Source: Setomelanomma holmii
Lineage: Eukaryota; Ascomycota; Dothideomycetes; Pleosporales; Phaeosphaeriaceae
Assembly (NCBI GenBank): GCA_010015745.1
Contig: ML978258.1
Location: 1 to 64,000 of the forward strand
Length of the DNA stretch: 64,000 nucleotides
Reading direction: 5' to 3'
Each line of letters begins with the position of its first letter. Position 1 is the first letter of the stretch. Made by a program: the position numbers and the translations under genes. The notes under the pieces were generated by a model. The model was not told the origin of the DNA. It worked only from the letters and a program-made list of their open reading frames with translations, and ran no database searches. Below, in pieces: positions 23,849 through 35,077 of the stretch.

Positions 23849-24730
23849 CTATGCCTCATCCCAATAGTAACTAAACATGTCTGTACCACGGAAATCGTCC
23901 GAGTATACCTGTCCCTCGCTCGATCCCGCAGCACCTGCACATACAATAAGTGGCAAGAAGTGCTCAGCTCCGCCTCTCGGATGCATTGTATAAGCATTCG
24001 GCCACTTCCTCCAATCCTCGAACTTCTTCGCCCTCCTTTCGACATCATCCGTCATTGCCGCATCCGTGACCGCCTCGCTCCAGTCTGTGTTCTGCTTCTT
24101 GAAGTCAGGCGTTGAAGACACCCCAGAGAACATCAAGCGAAGGTTGTGGAAGGTTGCAAAGCCGCTGCCGATGATCGCGATGTTCTGCGCGCGAAGAGGC
24201 GCGAGTGCCTGGCCAATGGCGTAGGATTGCGAGGGAGATTCGGAGGCAAGGACGGATAGCTGGATGATGGGCATCTTTGCTGTGGGGTCGATCAGCTTCA
24301 TGGGTACAAAGACGCCGTGATCCCAGCCTATGCACGATTAGTTTCAACCTGTATGCAAGGTACCGGTAGACGTACCCCTCTCGGCATCCTTCTCGCACTT
24401 GATGCCGGCGTCTTTCAACGCCTTTTCAACTTCGGCAGCGATCTCAGGGCTGCCGGGCGCATTGTGCTTGATCTCGTAGCTCTCTGGCGGGAAGCCGTAG
24501 TAGTCGTACAACAGGTCGTGCTTGCTGCCGCTGCTGATGGTGACCTTGTCGGTCGACCAGTGGGCGGTCACCAGGACGATGGCCTTTGGAGCATCCGCGG
24601 TGCCGAGCTTCAGGATCTTAGGCACTTTGCTCTTCAGCGAGTTGGTGATCTGGCGATGCGAGGGGTCACCAAGCAGTGGCATCGGGCCTCCGCCGTGCGA
24701 GAGGGAGATGACCGGCGCAAGACGCGTCAT
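23849..24730 (-). CDS. LigB-type extradiol dioxygenase (DODA-like)
   Basis: Two exons, 24730-24376 and 24327-23849, with a 48-nt intron splitting a glycine codon, give 277 residues. The sequence follows the class III extradiol ring-cleavage family that includes plant and fungal 4,5-DOPA dioxygenases. It has an N-terminal SHGGGP (metal-binding histidine), then AHW, HNAPGSPE and DHGVFVPM, with a later histidine in HPRGGAEHFLPL. These supply the iron-binding and acid/base histidines for opening a catechol ring. The start is uncertain: the conserved part begins at the ATG at 24730. The frame is open upstream to an ATG at 24874, which would add 48 residues with an Arg/Ser/Leu-rich start resembling a mitochondrial presequence. 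The natural catechol substrate is unknown. Confidence 0.88.
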
Positions 24731-25656
24731 GTTGGTCGCGTAGGAGGAGAGTGGAAATTGTTGGATCCCGCGGAGGGGGTTGTGTGTCGTGTTGCTTGAA
24801 GTCAGGTCGGCAGAGGTTGATCGCTGTAGGTTCAGAATAGTTGTAAGTGACAGTAGCCTGCGACGAAATTTCATGGTCCTGACGCAAGGTATTGTCTGCA
24901 GCATATATGCACCTCCCGGCGACCAGCAGGCATTTTGTTGGCTGTCGACATTCTCGAAGATGTTGGTCAGTGTGGTGTTTGTAAGAGAGCTCTGGAGGTG
25001 CGGAATTGCTCCGATGAGCCTCATCGGATGTCTGTCAATCCGATCCGATCACCTGAGCACGCGATGTCGCGTTTTCGCTGACGAAGCATGCCGAGTCACT
25101 GCGCCAGGTGGTGCAACATTTCGTGCGGTCTCAGCTCCGATGCGTACAAAATGTCCGAGATGTTCGCCTATCATGTGGAGGCCTGGCTGTTTTCAGCATA
25201 TGTTGTAAAAGACAAAGCTGAGCAACAAGATCATGTGAAGTTATACAGGAGTATACAAGCCGTGTGTTTTCGCCATGTGATTTGGTAAGCCATGCGCACA
25301 AAATAATGCACGACCTGATGACTGCACAGGGCGAGAGAAGATGGAGGCGAGAAAGAGACGAGATGTAGTTGAGAATTTGCATTTGATTGTAGCGACACCA
25401 ACTTGCTTGGTGACGCACTACCCGCAGGAATGCCATAGTGTGGGTTTAGTGGTAACCTAATCGAAGAATGATCCTGCTGACAGACAGCAACATATGCGCG
25501 AGTCGTATATGCGATGCTTGCCCGTCCAGCAATGCGCCATGGACCCTGAAGTTAAGGATACAGAGGACGCTGCGAGAAGATAGCTCAACCCTCTACACCC
25601 AACGATGGTCCGAAGCTAGACAGCCCCCCTTGTCTGCAGCCATTGCTTTCAGACAC
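24731..25656. other. Intergenic region
   Basis: The promoter side of the dioxygenase gene, including its possible N-terminal extension to 24874, and the 3' flank of the SANT-like gene. No other gene recognised. Confidence 0.5.
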
Positions 25657-26362
25657 CTAGACCTCCTCCTCAGTCTTCTTGATCGTCTCTAGAGCTCCGT
25701 CAGCATTTTTGAGCCATTCAAGCACTTTCTTCTTGCGAGTGTACTGACCCAGACCATCACCGCCGTCAGCGGAGTCTTCCTCGGACTTGACCTTCTCGTC
25801 GTCCTCTTCCTTCTTGGCCTTCTTGGTGCGACCTTTGCCCTTGGCGGCAGCGGCCTTCTTCTTGGGCTCGGGCTTACTGTCTGACTTGTTGCCGTCGGAC
25901 TTGTTGACATCGGCTGTCGCGCTCTTCGCCCTAGCTGGCTTAGCCTCGAGGTCTTTGGTGTCGGTCTCCTCCTCGACATCGGTGTCAGTGGAAGCCTTGC
26001 GCTTACGACCTCCCGCAGTCTTGGCCTTGGGAGCAGGAGCGGTGATATTGGAGCCGGTGGATCCGATGAAGGTAGCGAAGGACGGGTGGGCGTCAATAGC
26101 CTTCTTCTTGATAGGAGGCCACATCTTCTTGAGTGAGCCGTTGGTGTTACCAGTCAGTGTAGCCATAAGGTCGTAGTCGTACTGCCATGTGTTAGCTGGG
26201 AGGCTACGAACGTGCATGTGCCGACCAGGTCGGACTGTAGCTCACCTTGTCGGGGCCAATGCAGCTCATGAAAGCGGCAGCGAGGAGCTTAGTCTCCTTG
26301 TCATCGAACCCGACCAAGAGCTTGGTAGCATCGCTGCCGTTGGTGTCCTTCTTTGGAGGCAT
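25657..26362 (-). CDS. Nuclear SANT/Myb-like protein with charged tail
   Basis: Two exons, 26362-26246 and 26181-25657, with a 64-nt intron, give 213 residues. The N-terminal about 70 residues (KETKLLAAAFMSC through SLKKMWPPIKKKA) resemble the short SANT/Myb-like helix bundle common in small fungal nuclear proteins. The rest is a low-complexity region rich in Lys, Glu, Asp and Ala. It has KRK and KKKAAAAKGKGRTKKAKK blocks likely to act as nuclear localisation and DNA- or histone-contacting sequence. The C-terminus (KKKVLEWLKNADGALETIKK) may form a helix. The specific role is unknown; a chromatin-associated protein is an inference from composition. Confidence 0.8.
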
Positions 26363-28474
26363 CTGGGCGTAGCTGCTGCAAATAAAGTGGAGGTACCGAC
26401 AGGAATAACGAGGAGTAGGAGGAAGAAGGGTTTCCAGGGCGCGGCAGCGGGGCTCTTATGTGTAGAAGATAGCGAGGTGAAGGTAGATATGCGACGACCA
26501 ACAAACGACGCATGTCAAACGAAAAATCCAGGCAGCTATTGCAAGTGACCTTCGATTTGCTGCGACCGTACTCTTTGCGCTCACTTACCGCTCTTGTTGC
26601 TGATATCCTGAATATGTTCTATAGTACTTCAGGAGACACTGTGAGCCTCAAAAGAATGAAGGATTTGACGAACACGCTCTGGAGGGAGGTTGGTGCTGTT
26701 CTGCTCACAACCATGTGCATGCAGCACACAGGCATTTCTGTGATGAAGTTCTGGTCTCCACGATCTTTTCCGCAAGCTTACCTACCATCAGCACCTCAAT
26801 CTAGTACGACTTTTGAATGTTTGCTTAGTCTTGATATCAACGCGCGATCGTCATTGAGTCCTTTGTCTACTGATCAGAGGAAGGTTTGCTTGTGCTGACA
26901 ATGAATGAGTGTCATTTAACAAGTCAATATGACGAAAAGAGAGATATGCTGATGAGAAGATGAGACAGACACGTTGATATTGTGCCAATTAATAGCAAGA
27001 CGGGCGTCCTCCAATCTCTGCAGACTGTAGAAAGATATTCGCAGTGTTATCGGCCGAATATGAACGACTTTGAAATTCCTAAGATGCACAAGAATGAGAG
27101 TAAAAGACAAGGGAAGGAGATGGTGATTGCAAGCATCGCCTTCACGATGAGAACAGAGCATCAACTAGTAATGATGTAGCGCCGTAGTCATCTGGTAGGG
27201 TGTTCCTTCGAAAGGGACGTCGTTGCCCAAACCAGCTTGACGGAGGATCAGAGCCTGAATTGAAAGTATATTCATGTGTATACGCGTAGATTAACTACGC
27301 CCAGAATAGCAGAATCGGTTCCGGAATGGCAGCCGACTCTGTCCTTGTCCTTTTGTGCCAGTGCAGTGGAACTCAATATTGGCGTCGTATCTGACGTCGA
27401 TCCTGAAGGTCTCGGTCGTGGCAGAGAGCTTATGTGGACGTGATACGATGCCCCCACTTCTTGTCCAGGACACCACGAATAGGGAAGCATCGCGAACGGC
27501 CACACGTAGCCAGCCGCAAATTTCAAACAGGATGGATGCAAGCTGTAGAGAGGCGCGGCGGGCGAAAAGCAATCATGGTTGTGTGATGTCCTCCTTCGGT
27601 CGCATGCTCAAGGGGTCCTGTCAATCGAGCCAATGTGGCATGCAGCATGAGAAACACTAGACCTGTGATGGGAGGAAAGCACATCCGCAAGGAAATTGGG
27701 CACATGCCGCTTGACAGCCATCCAAGGCAGATGATGGAGTTGTAAAAGAGCGAGATGGGGCGTATGACATGGAAGGCGCGCTTGTGAGAGTAGGCCAAGC
27801 TATCAAGTAGCGAGCGACATGGCTCTTCACAGTCTCACGGCACAGTGGCAGTCCGACCGCTGCCGCCCATCGGCGTCATAGCTGGTAGCACAGCGGCCGG
27901 TAGACTTGGTAGCCGCAGGACGGGTCGAGACCAAGCGAGAGTGCAGGCCTCGTCAGGGCATGACAGTATTGGCGGAGAAGGAGGATTGATAACGGTTTCG
28001 GCTGGAATGCATTCGTTAGTGTAGATCTTGCGACTAGCCTCCCGCCAGGCACGGACGCCTCAATTTTGTCCACGGGTGCTCTTCGCAAGCTCGCTCGCAC
28101 GCGTTCAGCGCAGAGACGACGTGTGCTTTCAGCTGCTCATTTCTCTCGCGGGATATATGGAGGCCGCCGTGTCCGCCTCTCCTCATACTTGTGCTCTACC
28201 TGCCCATATTCAACGATACTCAACCACGAATAAACAGCAGAGCGGCCGCGCCTGCCAGTTGCATTAGTTCGCGCCTCGTTCCTTCCTCTGCTGACAGCTG
28301 CCACAACCCCGCGTCGGTTTCCAAAATACTGCAGGGTCCGGCAGCAATTCACTCCACCGAGCCAAGTCGGTAGTGTGAACCAGCTTCAACACACGCTGCC
28401 TTCACGCCCAGTGAAGTGCTTTTGCGTGCAACACTGCACCATTACCTCTTGAGCCCCAACTCTTCTACATCACC
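26363..28474. other. Long divergent intergenic region
   Basis: About 2.1 kb between the SANT-like gene (minus) and URA3 (plus). I found no domain-like frame, repeat or RNA gene. The 60 bases before URA3 are C/T-rich and end in CATCACCATG, a good fungal start context. Confidence 0.55.
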
Positions 28475-29694
28475 ATGTCTTTACATCCAACCCTCACCAG
28501 CACCTACCGGGCACGCGCGCAGCTGCCGACCACTGGACCCCTGGCTTCGTACTTACTAAGCCTCGTCTCCTTCAAGCAGACAAACCTCTGCCTGTCCGCT
28601 GACGTCGAGACATCCGCCGAACTGCTCCAGCTCGCCGAAGACGTGGGCGACTCCATCTGCCTCCTTAAGACACACTGCGACATCGTCACCGACTGGACCG
28701 ACCGGACTGCACAGGCACTCCGTGAGATTGCAAAGCGGAAGCGCTTCCTGATCTTCGAGGATCGCAAGTTTGCAGACATTGGTGGTACGTCGCTTCCCGA
28801 GTCATACCGCCCGCCGTCACACCTTTGTCCGAGTCTTGCACCACAGTTGGCTCACCCAGTGTAACAGAAACGGTACAGAAGCAGTACACCTCGGGACTCC
28901 ACCGTATCGCCCTGTGGGCCGAAATCACAAACGCACACGTCCTGCCGGGACCCGCCATTGTAACCGCACTCGGACAAGCTGCAGATACAACCATTGCGAA
29001 GTACAACACCGCCGTTCACACCGAGATCTCTGCCTCACCTCGCACACAGCCAGTCAATGGCGTCGACGACGATGAAGATGCTCACGAGGAGTCGGCCATT
29101 GAGTCGCCAATGGAATTCGACGAGGAGCGGCGGCTGAGCATCAAGGCCATGGATAGAAAGCACAGCGTTGTCAGCGTGACCACAACGCTCAGTATGCGGA
29201 CCGAGAGTATTTCACCGCGGCCAGAGCCAGGCACTTTGATCGAAGATGTCATCAACCTCGATACCGGCGCTGAATTGGTCCGACTCGGCGAAGTCCCATT
29301 CCTCCGTTCGCTCCTCCTGCTTGCCGAAATGAGCTCGGCTGGTCATCTCATGACGCCAGAGTACCAGAAGAAGACTGTCGATATTGCACGCGAGCGCCGT
29401 GATTTCGTCATGGGCTTCATTGCGCAGCGAAGCCTCAACTCGGAGCCAGACGACAACTTCATCACCATGACCCCGGGCTGCCAGCTGCCACCGCCAGGTC
29501 AAGAAGGCAAGAAGATGGGCGATGACTTGGGTCAGCAGTATAACACACCTCGTAAACTCATATTCGAACAGGGATGTGACATCATCATCGTCGGTAGAGG
29601 CATCGTGCGCGCATCGGACCGGAAAGCTGAGGCGGAGCGGTACAGGAAAGCAGCGTGGGAAGCTTACGAAGAGAGAGTCGGGAGGAAGCAGTGA
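28475..29694 (+). CDS. URA3: Orotidine 5'-phosphate decarboxylase
   Basis: Two exons, 28475-28784 and 28868-29694, with an 83-nt intron splitting a glutamate codon, give 378 residues. The enzyme performs the last step of de novo UMP synthesis, decarboxylating OMP in the cytosol (URA3 in yeast, pyrG or pyr-4 in moulds). The catalytic signature FEDRKFADIG ends the first exon at about residues 94-103. ALWAEITNAH and PGCQLPPPGQ are the later barrel strands, and the phosphate-binding end is IIIVGRGI. The intron lies just after the DRKFADIG motif. Compared with the about 267-residue yeast enzyme there is an insert of roughly 100 residues, Ser/Glu/Asp-rich (about 155-250). Such inserts are known in Pezizomycotina enzymes. 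Confidence 0.97.
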
Positions 29695-30242
29695 TGCTTT
29701 CAAATTTTGGCAAATGGTATCAGGGACAAAAACAAAGGCCTTTTCGAAGTGGAAAAACTCCCCAGTATATGCATGAATCGGAGTTGGCAGGTCTGGATAA
29801 CGAGCAGCTTCAGAACGATCATTGCACAGGCAGTGTCGGATGCACTGTGTAGCAAGGCGTCAATCTTCACATGGCTTCAAGGTAAACACCTGCATGGGAA
29901 TGAGGTTCATCTCCCGCATATTATCGCAGGACACCTCGGGGAGCTATATCATTATATGATGAGCTTGCGGGAAATCCTCCCTAGGCATCTACCATAGACG
30001 GGAAAGAAGGATTGCCATGGCGTTCGGGATTTGCGCAAGCCTTGACCGACGTCAGCCACTTCTGGTGAATTCAGGCGAGCAACCTTTGTGGGACCATAAG
30101 TCGGCAGACGGCACGAGCAATGAACTTGAGAATCACCACGAACATATAAATCGGACACCCAGTCTTTGCGAATATTCCTACTCCACAAAGCACCGCTGTA
30201 AAACCATTCAGAGCATATTATTCGGGCTATTTGATCGCGAAG
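29695..30242. other. Intergenic region
   Basis: The 3' flank of URA3 and the promoter of the secreted-protein gene at 30243. Nothing else recognised. Confidence 0.55.
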
Positions 30243-30950
30243 ATGCAGGTCAAGACCCTATTTCTCACTGCAGCTACTGTAGCAGTGGATTTTATCGTCA
30301 TAACAGATTATCCGTCTGCTATCGCGACTTTGAATGCGCAACAAGTAACAAGGTCCTCTCTCGCCTTTCATATTGCACTGAGCTAATATCGTGAAGCAAG
30401 CATCCTACCTCTCCTCAATCCTGCCCGGCATCCGCTCCGAACTCCTCCAACCTGCGACCGACACTTCCTATGTTGCGCAAGCTACGAGCGTGGTGCCGCA
30501 ACTGCGAGACTTTGTTGCTACTGCTGCCGTACGCATGCATCTCATGTTGCATTTTAATAGTTACGTTTCTTGCTGATCAAGCATGCTGACTTATATCAGG
30601 TCTCTGTCCCTCCCGTAGTGACCGCAACCGACGATTTCCAGATCTACACCACCGTCCCATCATGGTACTCTCAACTTCCAAGTGGCGTGCGCGCCCTGTA
30701 CGATCAGGTCGGCCAACGTGTTGAATCGTTCTTGGATGAAAACCAACCTACGCTGGTTCCCAATGGTACAATTAGCGCGAGTGCTACACCAACATCTAGC
30801 CTCAACTCCAGTGCAACGAGCAATGTCACGATACCTGCAACTACACCAAGTGGCTCCAGTCCACCAGAGTCGACCGGCAAAGCAGCAAGAATGTAGATTG
30901 GCATGGATGTAGGTGTTGCTGCGGGCTTAGTGGCTGCGTTGGTGCTCTAA
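30243..30950 (+). CDS. Small secreted protein, paralogue B, GPI tail cut off by in-frame TAG
   Basis: Three exons, 30243-30344, 30397-30528 and 30600-30896, encode 176 residues up to a TAG at 30894-30896. Reading straight on in the same frame gives 17 more sense codons to a TAA at 30948-30950 (IGMDVGVAAGLVAALVL). That is exactly the hydrophobic tail a GPI-anchored protein needs, and it aligns with the end of paralogue A at 22578. Other shared points are a signal peptide starting MQVKTLFLTAA, a first exon of identical length (102 nt), and the core PSWYSQLPSGVRALYDQ followed by a Ser/Thr/Pro-rich stalk. The TAG therefore removes only the anchor signal. It may be a null or secreted-form allele, a sequencing error or stop readthrough. 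Confidence 0.75.
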
Positions 30951-31625
30951 TGTTTTACAGCACAACACTATAACACGCTTGAATGTTCCGAGTTCAATGG
31001 ATATATTATTCATGCCTAACACCAAAACATCCAGGCGCTTATTGATTCTACGTAAGGTCCGGCTGAATAGAGACGGAGCGCTTCCCACTCGTCTGACCAT
31101 AGTCTCTTTCACCTTTCACACATTTTTCTCCTCCAATCTATACTGTCTGATATTACAGAGTTCTTCAACATCTAGCTAGTGGAAAGCTTAGTGCACAAAG
31201 CGATGGTGCCTTGCCGTTGGCCACACGATTTAACAATCATACGCTCTTGGCTGGCATGACGATGGGTAACGAGCAAGACATCGTGTGCAAACAGAAAGAT
31301 ACCACATCAAACAACATCCGATCTTCTTCTAGACGATTGGAGGTCTTGGCGTCCTCTGATTCGGCGAGTCTTCCTACAAGTGACTGCTCTTTGAGGCTCA
31401 AAAGTTTTGAGGCGCGCACCACTTCACGACCACCAATTGAACAATTCGGAACCGAGGCTCTCAAGGCTACCTGCAAATTACGAAAACGCGTGCCATTCGC
31501 TTCTCCGCTCGTTTCAGTTCCCTTCCAGAATATCTTCGAACACACAGGTCACGAAAATCGCTCGGTGAGCCGACAGGTCGCAAGATAAACGCCGCAGGCG
31601 TGTGGGCCGTACTTCCAGCGCACGC
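30951..31625. other. Intergenic region
   Basis: No gene recognised. Two opposite frames between 31211 and 31590 lack domain-like sequence. Confidence 0.5.
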
Positions 31626-34498
31626 ATGGCCTCCCAATTCTTTGACGACAGCTATGAATGCGATCAAGACGACGAGATAGCGCTCGATCTCAAAGGCCGC
31701 AAGCATGTGGATCGCAACGGAGACGAGATCTACCAGTTGTCGGGTATACTCACTTCACACATGACCTTTCAGGTACCCGGACAAGCCTGTGCAGATGCAT
31801 TCCGCACCTTTATCAGCGGTCTTCTCGACCCTGGTGTCATTACGGACGAGTACAGTCGAGTGACACCACTGGCAGAGGTCGCAAACGACGATCTGCCCAG
31901 TCTCCAAGCGAGGCTCTTGCAAGGCAGTGAACATGAAGGCGCCCCTTCACGCGGACTTCCTCCCGCGGTATCATTTATCGGTCGAGACAACAGCCTTTAC
32001 AACCAATGTGGTATGATAAAAGCGCCACCAATACCTCAGCGAGCCACAGCGAGCAATGATCGTTTGCTGGTTGCGCGTCACGTCGCTTCCATCACAGACT
32101 TACTAGATGGTAAGTATCGATCAAGAGAAGGTTGAAAATGTCTAACAGTCGTAGCAAAGCATGTCGTCGTGCTTCGCGCCAAGTCAGCCAAAGAGTGTCA
32201 GTTCCAAGCATGTCGCACACCGACCACTGAGCAGAACCATCCGCACGGAGTCGTTACACTCGAGCCGTTCATCCACTGGGGTACTCTGACACCTGCCTTG
32301 GATGTCCTGCTCTGCCACGGACGCATGCTCTCATTTCGTCGAAATGGCGAGATGTGCAAGGATCCGTTGTGGACACAAGCGATTCGACGGTTCACTCCGG
32401 CTTCCCCACCGACATACTGCTGTGAGTGCTTGGACACGTTAACGGACCGGCGAACGATGGTCTTAGCAGACGCGATTCGATCGAGGTCCTGTACCTTTAC
32501 GGCTGTGAACGATAAGGCTCCGCGATTTTCATACAATTGGGACATCCAGCTCGACGAAGAGGGTATCAGGTACGATCGCGGTATGCGATTCGTCAGTCGC
32601 TTCTCATCAGACGACGAAGAAGAGGAAGATGATCTTTCTAGTAGCGAAGACGACAACATGGTGGTGAGTGGCAGTTCATATCGCGATATTGGTCGGACAC
32701 GTGGTCGTGGCTATAGTCGCGGGTTTTTCTGAGCAAGGATCAGCAAGGCTTCGTTCTTTTGCAGTGCTAATACAGGCTCTAGGCAGCGCTATGTCTCGAT
32801 GGTGCTTGTGAAGACGTCAACGTCCGGCATGACAATGTTACGCAGAGGCCAAGCGATTGTCCAAACACCGATGGTCTTGACGAACAATTCACAAAGCACG
32901 TCGATGGTGACAACTCAGCGAGTTACCGCCGACGGTTGAATTCCGAATTCTCAAAGGGCCACGATACTCCATTCACGCCTTCCTCGACAATGTCCGTTCG
33001 CTCACATCGACCTTGTGAGCAGACGACCAACATCCCAGGCTGGGCCACAGTTAACCATACTGCCTCTGTTCCTTGCTCACCCACGACTGACAGGCTTGAC
33101 TTCAACTTAAACCGTGGTCACACAAAAGGACCTCCAGGATATCTTCACGGTGTGGCAGAACTACCTGATCACAGGCAACAGAGCGGCAAGGACGTTGCCA
33201 CCAGAAATTCTCTGCGGAAGACTGGCAGCAGGGACAAACGAGAATTTGGGCGCGAGATTAACGCAAACGTGGTCGCTTGCGGCCCGAGGAAGTCTAAATC
33301 TCTAAAGTTAGACAAGGAGATGGAGATGTCAAAGAAGGATGCGGTCCGAATGGCTGACATCCGTATGTTTTTGACGACTGAGCCCTGTTTCAAAGAAATA
33401 GAGCAAGACGGACACTCTGCAGATGTCACGAAGGCGCAGAACGTTTCGTCCAAGCATAGATTGTCTGAATCTAGCTGGGTCACAACCTCGACAGAAGACA
33501 CTCTCCCCGCAGAAGTGACGAGGGCGCAGGACGAGCCGCCCAAGCATAGACTGTCTGACTCCAGCTGGGTTACCACCTCGACACAAAATGGCGTCGTCTC
33601 AGAGGACCCCGACAAAGAAGGTCCAGAAGTCCAGGCAACCCCACCACCTCGTAGGACCAGAAATTTACCCAAGAAGAAATCACCATCCCCGCCTAAGATC
33701 AAGAAGGCCAACTTCAAAGCCAAGGACGATAAGCTACAACCACCGTTTAACCCATTCTTCGCGAAACGCGCCAAAACATATCCAGAAGACATTCCGGATA
33801 CTATCAGCTCGTACACATACAACGTATACCAGACTTGCGTCCCAGAACCAAAAGAGATAATATGCTGCTGCCGCAAACCCGCTCGCACTCTCGACGTCCA
33901 GCTCGCGCAATGCTCGAACAAAGAGTGCGTAATCGGTTGGTACCACTACGATTGCCTCGATAAATCTGGCAAGATCCGTGCTAGACATGGCACGATGCTA
34001 TGTCAATACTGCAAGAACGAGGAGTACTTCAAGGACTTGGAAGAGAAGAATGGCTGGAGCGTTGAGAAGCTCATGGAGCAGGAGATGGGCGTGCCGATCG
34101 ATGGCAAGGACTTGGTTGCAGCAATGCCGAGACTTGATGGGAGCGTTGGCGTAATGGATCCGTATGGATTAAGGACGATGACGGCGCATGAGCCCGCGGA
34201 AGTGAAGCCCTCAGCATATGCGCAAGGTGCGATGGGGTCTTTATCGTTCCTTGGGTATGAAGAGTCGGCGCCTTTCCTTGTTATTGATGCGTACAAGAAC
34301 GGGCAGGTCCATAGAGCTGCGTGACAAGCGCTCCAGGCGGAAGAAGATGCAGCGCGTCAGGCGGAAGAGGAAGCAGCACGTATGAACCAGGACATGGAGG
34401 AGTGTGAAGAGGGGTATTCCGAGGAAGATGGCGAAGTTTACACCGCTGACGAAGGGGAGGGTGAGGAACCAGATCAAGCCACTAAGACATGGACGTAG
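31626..34498 (+). CDS. PHD-finger protein, open frame continuing past an in-frame TGA
   Basis: Three exons, 31626-32109, 32155-32663 and 32783-34324, join in frame into 844 residues. The 119-nt second intron (GTGAGT to CTCTAG) fuses what otherwise looks like two genes. The N-terminal half has no domain I know but contains a conserved-looking Cys/His region (CQFQACRTP to CCECLDTLTDRR) and an acidic run. The middle is disordered with a 90-bp tandem duplication. A C4HC3 PHD finger lies at about residues 690-740 (CCCRKP, QCSNKEC, GWYHYDCL, LCQYC), the type that reads histone H3 tails, as in ING proteins. After the TGA at 34322-34324 the same frame stays open for 57 codons of Glu/Ala-rich sequence to a TAG at 34496-34498. 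Confidence 0.72.
33425..33604 (+). repeat. 90-bp tandem duplication inside the PHD gene
   Basis: Two copies starting at 33425 and 33515 encode 30-residue units sharing KHRLSESSWVTTST and KHRLSDSSWVTTST. The period of 90 nt keeps the frame. Confidence 0.85.
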
Positions 34499-35077
34499 AG
34501 TAGTCCTTGTCAGTGAGCCTCGATACACCGGCGTAGCGTCATTTGTACCTTGGAGCGGATCATTTGGCACGATATCTCATCGGCGGAAAAGGATCCTGGA
34601 TATATACAGTCGCACAAAGTGCTTGTCTTGTCAGGAGCATCCAGCAAAGGGCGATTGAGTAGATGTTGGGATGTATCTAGCGCGTGAGACTGAAGACTGA
34701 CGTCTCAGAAACATGTACTCGAATGATGTCGTGGGGTTGAGGCATGCGTACAGCTCGATCTTCAGAAACAGGCTCATCTTTACGACGTCGACACGCGTTC
34801 ATCCCATTACCACTAAAGTTCTGCCAGGCCTTTGACGATATGCAGCAATTTGTGCCCGCTGAGTTGTCTATGGCGAAGTTCGACCACTCATAGTTTCGCC
34901 GTCTCGCACGAGCCTGGATGTCTGCAGAAGATTTTGCTAATTGCATTTGCCACATCCAAAAGTCTCTGAGGTCATACAGGGTGTTGCGAGAGGGTGTTTT
35001 GGAAACAAAGACTCCACTTATTCGGGCACGAATTATTGCGAGGCCTGGTGCTGATGCACACCATACAGCCTGCTCCG
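34499..35077. other. Convergent intergenic region
   Basis: Between the extended PHD frame and the permease gene. No coding sequence recognised. Confidence 0.5.

Noticed and set aside
34287..34336. A short intron that would remove the TGA of the PHD gene
   Set aside because: The in-frame option (GTCCAT...CCAG) is only 30 nt, below a workable fungal intron, and the 46-nt option shifts the frame away from the open extension.
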